Below, in pieces: positions 57,063 through 64,000 of a stretch of DNA of 64,000 bases. Position 1 is the stretch's first letter; each line of letters opens with the position of its first letter. Below the pieces are notes generated by a model. That model was not told the DNA's origin. It ran no database searches and saw nothing but the letters and a program-made list of their open reading frames with translations. The position numbers were made by a program, and so were the translations under genes. The stretch covers positions 434,001-498,000 of the forward strand of contig JAGVRJ010000002.1 in the NCBI GenBank assembly GCA_019059635.1. The letters run 5' to 3'. The DNA is from Proales similis (lineage: Eukaryota > Rotifera > Eurotatoria > Ploima > Proalidae).

Positions 57063-59658
57063 AGCGTTCTCTTTGTCTCAATTTGACTTAATCGATTTTA
57101 CTCGGATTGGTAATTTGCTTGGTCTGCGAGAAATCGGATGCGACAATACACTACACACGCTAGACAGAAACAACCAACAAAGAAGGAGAAACAGAAAAAT
57201 CAGAAAAGAAAATGGAGTTTAGGAAACAAGGCAAAAACAAATTCTACATCGCTTGTATAATTTGGAAACTTTTTTTTCTTCCCTCAAAATTAGACGCCAA
57301 TCCCAATATTTGATTCGAAGCGAACGCGAATGCTTGCCGTCGCCGTCTGATGTTTGAATTGTATTAGAAAAAATAATACGAAGCGTCAAGATTAATTGGT
57401 GGCGAAGCAGAAGCGAAAGCTAGAGACAGCGGTGCCACCAGCGTTCAAATGGCCGCTAGTTCATTCGTTTCTCTCCCAGTTTCGATCTTAATTGACTCGA
57501 GCGATTGTTTTAAATTTCAAACACAACAATCAAAGTGTATCGGTTCACGGTTGCAAATATTTGCCAAGTGCACCTCTGCTGCCCGATCCGATTTCAGCTG
57601 CGTGCGCTTCTATTCTCAGATTTTAACGCACACACCGCTCTTTGGTCGTCCATCCGCTTTCTCGCGCTCGCTGAGTAGCATTCGTATTCCAATACGCACA
57701 AAGCCCACAATTCTGCATCCAGGAGCTTCCGTGTGAGGAAGGCAAAGCTCTAGCAGGATGAAGAGAAATCGCTGCTTCTAGCTCTTGAGAATAAATAACG
57801 AATGCGCGCCGTCATTTAAATCACCACATTTGGTCTGGCTGAATAGGGGTGCATAGTTCGTAGAAGCGGAAGTGAGCGAGCGACAATTCAATGCAGTAGT
57901 CATCGAATAAACTTCGCTTGGCCTGCTCCGTCTCCTCCATTCTCTCTGCGACACACACGCTCTCAATTTGAATAAGCGGCAACGCTCCTCTACCTGAATA
58001 GGCCACGCTTGCACAAACTGGCGCACAATAGGTGTGCCGGGATCGATGCGTTTGAAAAGACGGAAGTAAAATAAAAGAGAGAGAGAGAGAGAGACTTTAG
58101 CTCAAGTGAGAAAATGCTCGCCAACTCTATTAAGTCACCAATTAAATGCGATTATTTGAATTTCAATCGAATTAAGTCCATTCACTGTCGCATCCATACC
58201 TACGTGCGCTCGCCAGTGTTTGAGAGCACACATAAACTCACGCTCGAATAGTGATTTTTTCCAAGTGAGGTTGAAATCTGGACTGGCAATGCTTGATTTG
58301 GCATAAGCGCCTATTCATTGGCATCAAGTCCGCAGCAACTTGCAACGCTCCTCCTCTAAAGCCTATTTACTTCCTTGCTTTTGTTCGAGCTCTATTGTTC
58401 CTCACAAGAGCGCTGCTGCTTCTACTTCTTGCGACTCTTTAGTTGCCTCAAGAGTTTTACGCTCGGAATTAGTCGAACGGCAATGATCAATAGAATCATA
58501 AATGGTTCAAAATAGTTGAAAAACGGCTTGGCAAAAGCGAATTCAAGCCACCGACTGTCGACCGCATTTCGTGACAATCTGCTGGATGGGGACATGAGTA
58601 GAAGGGAGGGGCTGGTCTCAGAGGCGCTCGATTGTGTATGTGATTTGAATTGAATCGGCTTATTCGAAGTCATCCACAATTAGCAATCAAACCACACACA
58701 ACATCCTCCTCATTCCTCTGCTGATTGAGCAATCGTGAATGATCAATTCTGAGTGGAGTGATAATTGCATACAAATTGGCTGACATTTGATTTGACTCGT
58801 TGCTACTTATCGTAAGCACTTCAGCTCTAATCTGGCTGACATGCGCGTTTTTTCTGACGCCAGAATAGACAAATCAGGATAAATAGCTGCATCGCAGCGA
58901 ATAAAATAAATAAGCAAACGAGCAGATAGCCGTCAAACAAAAAGTCTCTAATTCGTTCTGGGTAATTTCAAGCAATTAAAATAAATGATCGAGCGACGTG
59001 TCTTAAAGGCGTGGATTCCAGACGCAGAAGAAACTTTCGAAATCTCAATCGATTCAATAAAACAGCTCGTCGGTGTAAAGGTATTGAAAGTAATCGGCGC
59101 TCGGCGGCGAATCAGCAAATAAATTTGCCCAGAATCAAATGCAAAGCTAACTCACGAGTGTGCTTGGACGAGTTGTCCTAAAACTGAAAGCGAGGTGCTC
59201 GATGCATGGCAGCCCCATCTATTCCGCTCCGTTCCTTGTTACTTTTTTTCTCTTCTGCCTGAGTATTGCGGTTCGGTAATCATCGCTTCTATTATGACGC
59301 GAATCCCATGTAAAGAGAAAGAGAGAAAAGAGTTAATGAAAGCGAAAAAAAATAATAAAATTGAACCAAAATCGAAATAAATTTCTCCTCTTTTAATGAA
59401 AATTAGAGAAGAATCGATTGTGTAACTCAGATGGAAACAAATTAAAAGCTTTTAAGCTAAGTAAAGCGTGGAGCAATGCGGAAATGGCTCACGGCAACAG
59501 CCTTGCAAACAAGCGATATTCATCGATATTCGTCAAATTAAGCTTTTTCTGTTTTTTTTTTATTCATACGCAAACAAACACGCAGACATGCACGTGCAGT
59601 CGAGCTGGAATAGATTTCTGCTGCTGTCTAATGTCTGAGACAAAAAATGAAAATTCAG

Positions 59659-60435
59659 AAAAGCGAATTTGAAAGCTGTCACCGTCAGCGCATAAAATCT
59701 GAAAACTTGAGGCAAACTTTTCTGGCTGAAAAAGCAACCGATACGCGATTACATAATCCAAGTGTGCCAATGAGTGGTACTTGTGTGGTCGCTGCTTCAA
59801 TACTCGGGCGCAAAAAAATATTCGAGTGGCGCATCTGAAAGCAGTGTTCTATCCCGAAAATGAGTGGTTAAAAATCAGAGTCTCTTTAGAGAACGTGTGC
59901 TCGAATACGGCGCCTGCACTGAATGCGAAAGATGTCTGTTTAAATCGTTTATATTTTTTTCTCAATTCGTGCTTAAGCAACGTGACTTATTCGAGCGAGC
60001 GAGGGCAGAATTATGTCAAGGAAACAGCTGCAACCGACATGTGGAAGGTGAAATCCGAAAATGTGATCAAGATAATAATCTGCTTAATTCGTCCGAATAT
60101 TGCTGTCGAGGAGAATTCATTTGCATGAATAGTGCTTAGAAGACGGCTAGATCCCTTCACCGTCGCCTCTCTAGCCCCTCCTTCACGTCTCTTTGCCTTA
60201 TCATTTCAGCAGACGAACATGTGCTCGTTCAACGTGATCATTCGGTCGATAATCGTCTGCAAAAGGCTTCGAGCGCTTCAAGAATAGTCACATTTCAATC
60301 TCATGTAAGCGGAAGCACATTTGCGCTACCAAATGCAGTCTTCACGTAATCCCTCATTATTATCCCATTTAGAGGCTCAAGGAAAATACCCGGATAGGCA
60401 AACAAGATACATGCGATGGAAGCAGTCGCATTTAG
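59659..60435 (+). CDS. possible spliced gene encoding a cysteine-rich (extracellular?) protein
   Basis: Four exons can be joined in phase with normal splice signals: 59659-59825, 59890-60131 (acceptor TCTCTTTAG), 60210-60304 (acceptor TCATTTCAG, donor GTAAGC) and 60373-60435. Introns are 64, 78 and 68 bases, the size typical of this window. Exon 2 encodes a cysteine-dense segment, GACTECERCLFKS ... ELCQGNSCNRH ... KCDQ ... SSEYCCRGEFICMN, with CC-x5-C-x-N near its end, reminiscent of three-finger or TNF-receptor-like ectodomains. A possible first exon (ATG near 59484) encodes a hydrophobic SIFVKLSFFCFFFI segment that could be a signal anchor. An alternative last exon frame runs to 60503. No family is recognised, so this could be a chance assembly. 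It ends 560 bases before the KCNE-like gene. Confidence 0.3.
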
Positions 60436-60998
60436 CGTCGCCTGAATCGATTCGTTTCATGATTCACGTCGACCAAATTAAGCAGGAGGCGGCAGCGCAA
60501 TAGTTTGAATGTAATTATGATCCGTACGAATCGTAAAACGAACGATGCGGCAACGTCTCTCTGAGCCCGTTATGAACTAATAACCGTTGCTATCGATCAC
60601 GTTTTTACAACACACCTAAGACCAAGTGTGACACATATCAGGGTCCCTAGCAGTTTAAATCACATTTTTTGATTCTTTTTAAACAGCTTGTTGCACAAGC
60701 CATTTTCAGCCTACAACAGACTGAACAGACTGAACCAGTCTCGAACGAATATAAAACAAAATCAGACTTGATCAATAAAAATCAGCGCTCTGTCGCCTGG
60801 AGCCGATTCTGCGAACATTAGTTTTGATCGATTTTTTGCACTATCAAACATCGGACCGAAATGAATAATAAGCCAGAGCAAGCAAATTAGAAATGGAATT
60901 TTGATTAAAAAAATTGATAAGACAGGAGACGAGTCGCTTGTTCAGTAATAAAAAATAAAAATAAATCAAAAGCAGGAACAAGAAGATTCTGGAAGAAA
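60436..60998. other. short intergenic region before the KCNE-like gene
   Basis: A/T-rich. AATATAAAAC at about 60749-60758 is TATA-like, 245 bases before the next ATG; AATAAA at about 60775 could end the preceding candidate gene. No exon recognised. Confidence 0.4.
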
Positions 60999-61715
60999 AT
61001 GGAGAAATCAGATAATTTCAAGCCGGAGATGAACAGAATCTTGGACTCGTTGTCAAATAGCAACTATAGACCGTGTACGATTCAAACTCAAACTGACACA
61101 GGACAAAATAAAGATGCAATCGATGTGTGGACCTTCTTGCAGCAATTTCGAATCGACGAAGCGAATCAGACATTTCTGAGAGCTCATCGTTCGGATCAAG
61201 TCAAGCCTCTCCACTCTGGTGACATCATCTTTGTGCCAAAGTCCTCGCTGGCAGAATGCCTCTTGAAAAAGGCAGCGAGCGAAGTTGCACTCGAGCAACT
61301 TGTCTCCGATCGACTTGGATTAGGGGCCAGCATACGTGCGACCGCTCGGAGTGAGCCAAGCAGCGAGCTCGAACCACTCTACTATGTGATCGGTATGCTG
61401 TCTATATTCACTCTGGTCTTTGCTTTGATATTGGCACTCTCCTACAAATATAACAAACAAGACGCTGAATTGATCGAGAGCAAAATATATCTGAAAACGT
61501 GGAGAAGAGAGAATCGTCCGCAGCCAATAAAAGCCAGTCAGACAGACTCGGTGAAATCACAAGGACCAACCCAATTTGATATGAAAAGCAGATCGGCAAG
61601 CTGCAGTCATTCAGACGCTGATTCATATCAGCAATCATCTGCCGCTGAATCCGACCGAGAGTCTACTCTTATCCGATGGAATATGAAAGCGTACCACGTC
61701 GACGTGGATCAATAG
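60999..61715 (+). CDS. single-pass membrane protein of KCNE-like architecture
   Basis: Intron-free, 238 residues. There is no cleavable signal peptide. A polar 126-residue N terminus with one N-glycosylation site (NQT, about residue 56) leads into one membrane segment at about residues 127-149 (YYVIGMLSIFTLVFALILAL), followed directly by SYKYNK, then a charged stretch ending IYLKTW, and a serine-rich cytoplasmic tail. KCNE potassium-channel beta subunits share this plan: N terminus outside without a signal peptide, one helix, then an LSY-x-RSK-like juxtamembrane motif and a conserved aromatic/Trp segment some 20 residues on. The resemblance is short, so KCNE membership is an inference; another type I/III membrane protein is possible. 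The first ATG is used. Tail-to-tail with VPS53 with 91 bases between stops. Confidence 0.55.
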   Translation: MEKSDNFKPEMNRILDSLSNSNYRPCTIQTQTDTGQNKDAIDVWTFLQQFRIDEANQTFLRAHRSDQVKPLHSGDIIFVPKSSLAECLLKKAASEVALEQLVSDRLGLGASIRATARSEPSSELEPLYYVIGMLSIFTLVFALILALSYKYNKQDAELIESKIYLKTWRRENRPQPIKASQTDSVKSQGPTQFDMKSRSASCSHSDADSYQQSSAAESDRESTLIRWNMKAYHVDVDQ

Positions 61716-61806
61716 TTTGGTCTTGTCGACCGGCAAGAATTCTCTCTCTCTCCCGTTTATTTCTGATTAAAGGAAAGAATATGAACAGAAGAAACAGTAA
61801 ACGACT

Positions 61807-63942
61807 TCACGAAGGGTTTTTGTTCGCTTTCAATGTGTTGGAGCTCAATTTGCTTTTGTAAACTTCAACGTACAAATTCAAGTCGCTCTTTTTGTAGCCT
61901 TTCATTTCAACTACGGCACGAAACGTGTCGACGTCGACCTCTGGCAATAAGCGCAAATAATTTTCTACAAACGCCACTATCGGGTCGCCGGGTGCCATCA
62001 CACTCTTCAATATCAGCTCGGCTCGACCCATTTCTTTGCTCACTATCTTTGTGTAGCTGAAATAAATGTTTTCATTTAGTGGATGAGCTTTCTCAACGCT
62101 TTCTAGACCAAAGTCAAGTACCCGGACGGAGGCTTGCGACCGACGACTGAGTTGATTGTTGGCAGCTCAAGAAGGGCAGTTTTAAGCGAATGCGTGTCCA
62201 GCAGAAGTTGTTCAATTCCGGTTTGAGTGGCGTTCTTGCACTTGAGAATGTTCTGTATGAATTTGAGCGTGAAATTCACCGCAAACTTGGAACAGAACTG
62301 GGTGAAGAATTTGCGCGAATTGACTAGATACTCGCGCACGGACGGCACGAAACTCTTCCAATGCGAAATAATCGCGCTCACATAACTGCTCTGGTCGCCA
62401 ACAGAGGTGAAGTTTTGCCATTGAATCTTTTCTTAAAAGTGTTTACTCCTGTCGGCACTCAACATTCAGTTCACTTACTCTGCTCATGGCGATCAACGCC
62501 GGCTCACAGGAGTTTTCCAAATCGCCCACCAATATTTGAATGCAGTTTGAAATGACGCTTCATTCATGCAATTCATTCAGATTAGTTTCTCGCAAGCTCA
62601 AACATTCAATTCTTACCCGGCCAGAATTTCCTTCTCGCCGTTCATGTTTATGCCTTTCACCAGGGCGTTCAAGGACTTTGGTTCGAGTTTGCTGCCGTTT
62701 GCTGCTCTTTCATAGGCCACTTTTTCCTTTATTTTGTCCTCCAGCTAAATGGCAAACCGGTCAGCTCGAAGCTTCAACTTGCCCGCCGCTGCTTACCTGT
62801 TGAGTAGTCTCCAGACAGTATTCGGCCGTACACAGGATACTGCACACCCGCTCTGTTTCAGTTTCGCTCAGCTTTTTCGTCGGGTCCAGCGTCTGACTGC
62901 TCGCGCCAGAGCCTTCTTTGAGTTGTAGATGGAAGTTTTGAATTATTTGCGAGGCAGCGCCGCTTAGGCCCGAGTAGGCACTCGAGCCTGAGTTTGTGTT
63001 CAATTTAGGCAAGCTGCTGTTCAACACTTTGGTCGAGTATTCGCGCAGGTACTTCTGAAACGTGGGCGCCAGCTGGCAAAGGAGACGGTTGTCGCCAAAC
63101 AGTTGAATGCACTGGCTCATGCAGTTTTTGTAGAATATGAACAAATCAGCGCTGCTGCTGTGCAAGTTGTTTGATTCGTCGCCGAGCAGCTTGGGAAATC
63201 CGTTCTGCTTTACGTCTTCGACAAATCTGTTCACTAGCTCTCCCAGCGTTCTATTGGGTTTTTGGCGTAAATTAGTCTTGAGCGAATGAGGCACAAACGA
63301 TGCGCGTTTACTGGTCTGTGTAGTTGACAAATATGTCGAATTGGGCGTTGAAGCATTCCGAGACGATTCCGACGAACGGCTTCCACTCTTCGTCGGCTAT
63401 ATCGCTGCTCGGCTTGGGAATGGCGTGGCCCAGGAAACGCTCGGAGAGAAGCTTCTCGAAATTGGCAGTGCGCTGAATAGCGAATATGAGCAGTTTATTG
63501 TCGATTTCTATTTTGCGACTGCTCATTAGACTGGCCAGTTCTCGTCTGAAAATCAATGAAACAAACGGTTAAATAGCACCAAGAGTGAAGTGAAGAAAAG
63601 CGCAAAACACCTCGTCACAGAGCAGAATTCGATCGCAAGCTTTTCGCTCATGTCCCAACGCTCTGGAAATATTTTGGCGTACTTTTCCTCGAACTCGGCC
63701 AGAGTGCGTTTGATCCACGAGTATCGTCTGTCTATTTTGTCCAACCACGAGTTCTACGCAAATTTTGTCCAATTTCTCATTCAAGCCAAAAAAGTGATCA
63801 AAAGCACCTCTTGATTGGCCTCAAATAGGAGCAGGTACTCGCTCAACTCTCTTTTTATGATCCACTTGATCAGATCGTCCTTCAGTTTCTGGTCCAATAC
63901 GTCCACCATGCGCGAAATGTTTCTCGCATTCATCGCACTGTT
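61807..63942 (-). CDS. VPS53: VPS53, GARP/EARP tethering complex subunit (3' part; continues off the right edge)
   Basis: VPS53 is a core subunit of GARP (endosome-to-TGN retrograde tethering) and EARP (recycling). Eight exons seen, in transcript order: 63942-63808, 63753-63611, 63545-63312, 63250-62797, 62744-62617, 62557-62479, 62426-62122, 62056-61807; 575 residues ending at TGA 61807-61809. All phases close. Landmarks: [97 protein letters not shown], and the C-terminal unit [16 protein letters not shown] with [11 protein letters not shown]. The N-terminal coiled-coil part lies beyond 64000. The donor of the last intron (TCCGG|GTACTT) was fixed by the conserved SYTK/GYTK junction. Convergent with the KCNE-like gene; the polyadenylation signals of both lie between 61758 and 61773, so the mRNA ends probably overlap. 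Confidence 0.93.
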
Positions 63943-64000
63943 CTGTTTGGTTTAAGTGCGTTAGAAGGAAATGGCCGCAGTTGACGTTCGGCTTGAATGT

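Larger units (their letters stand above)
47614..59658. other. 12-kb gene-poor tract upstream of the zinc-finger gene
   Basis: No exon of a recognisable family on either strand. Open frames here are under 150 codons, low complexity and lack good splice context. The tract is dense in pyrimidine/purine dinucleotide repeats: about 48110-48128, 48563-48581, 49572-49611 (CT then CA), 49977-49994, 51243-51258, 52456-52512, 55378-55398, 56822-56840, 57033-57062, 58076-58094. Between repeats the DNA is non-repetitive. It probably contains distal regulatory DNA and untranslated first exons of the zinc-finger gene. Confidence 0.45.

Noticed and set aside
57449-57736. A 95-codon open frame starting with an ATG
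   Set aside because: No recognisable motif, no nearby splice or polyadenylation signals in proper order; composition like the surrounding DNA.
1-64000. Search for transposons, CRISPR arrays, rRNA and operon-like gene clusters
   Set aside because: No reverse transcriptase, transposase, long terminal repeats, regularly spaced repeats or rRNA segments were seen by eye; short degenerate copies could be missed.

Overview
The window comes from a nuclear genome of an animal (probably a bilaterian invertebrate) with a compact gene layout. The evidence is the set of animal-type genes (FOXK, a PTPRR/PTPN5-type MAP-kinase phosphatase, DIP2, EXO1, VPS33A, VPS53, MINPP1, a C22orf39/PANTS homologue). Nearly all introns are 45-70 bases with GT...AG ends. 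Genes are packed tail-to-tail or head-to-head, and CT/GA simple repeats are common between them. I cannot name the phylum from the sequence alone. No transposon, CRISPR array, prokaryotic operon, rRNA or tRNA was recognised.

Layout. 1-3712 (+): a possible 3'-terminal exon of an upstream gene, then complete VPS33A in 18 short exons. 3713-7739: non-coding, with two TATA-type promoter candidates. 7740-9834 (+): receptor-type tyrosine phosphatase of the KIM-containing (R7) family, 5' end unresolved. 10625-14868 (-): large PDZ scaffold. 15517-17678 (-): unrecognised 699-residue protein. 21306-28035 (-): DIP2 in 15 exons. 30271-33246 (+): EXO1 in 11 exons. 34153-35608 (-): MINPP1. 36106-38124 (+): protein with a degenerate cyclic-nucleotide-binding domain. 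38219-38641 (-): PANTS homologue, tail-to-tail with the previous gene. 39646-41091 (+): protein with alveolin-like charged/proline repeats and an EF-hand-like end. 42212-43441 (+): intronless FOXK. 44659-47613 (-): large intron-free C2H2 zinc-finger protein. About 12 kb without a recognisable gene follows. Then come a possible spliced cysteine-rich gene (59659-60435, +), a single-pass membrane protein of KCNE-like architecture (60999-61715, +) and the 3' two thirds or so of VPS53 (61807-63942, -, continuing off the right edge).

These genes do not form one pathway. VPS33A (HOPS/CORVET tethering) and VPS53 (GARP/EARP tethering) both act in endosomal traffic, but they lie 58 kb apart and I infer no functional link from position. 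Gene models were built by joining open exons at splice sites with matching phase and checking them against remembered family sequences. Where all phases close (VPS33A, PDZ gene, DIP2, EXO1, MINPP1, CNBD gene, VPS53) the exon edges are fairly secure.

Most worth a second look: a one-base frame break in the MAPK-docking exon of the phosphatase; a 22-bp RNA-like hairpin at 15044-15095; the alveolin-like/EF-hand protein; the KCNE-like protein; the possible new cysteine-rich gene; a lineage-specific DIP2 exon; a GC-AG intron in VPS33A; and the large gene-poor tract upstream of the zinc-finger gene.
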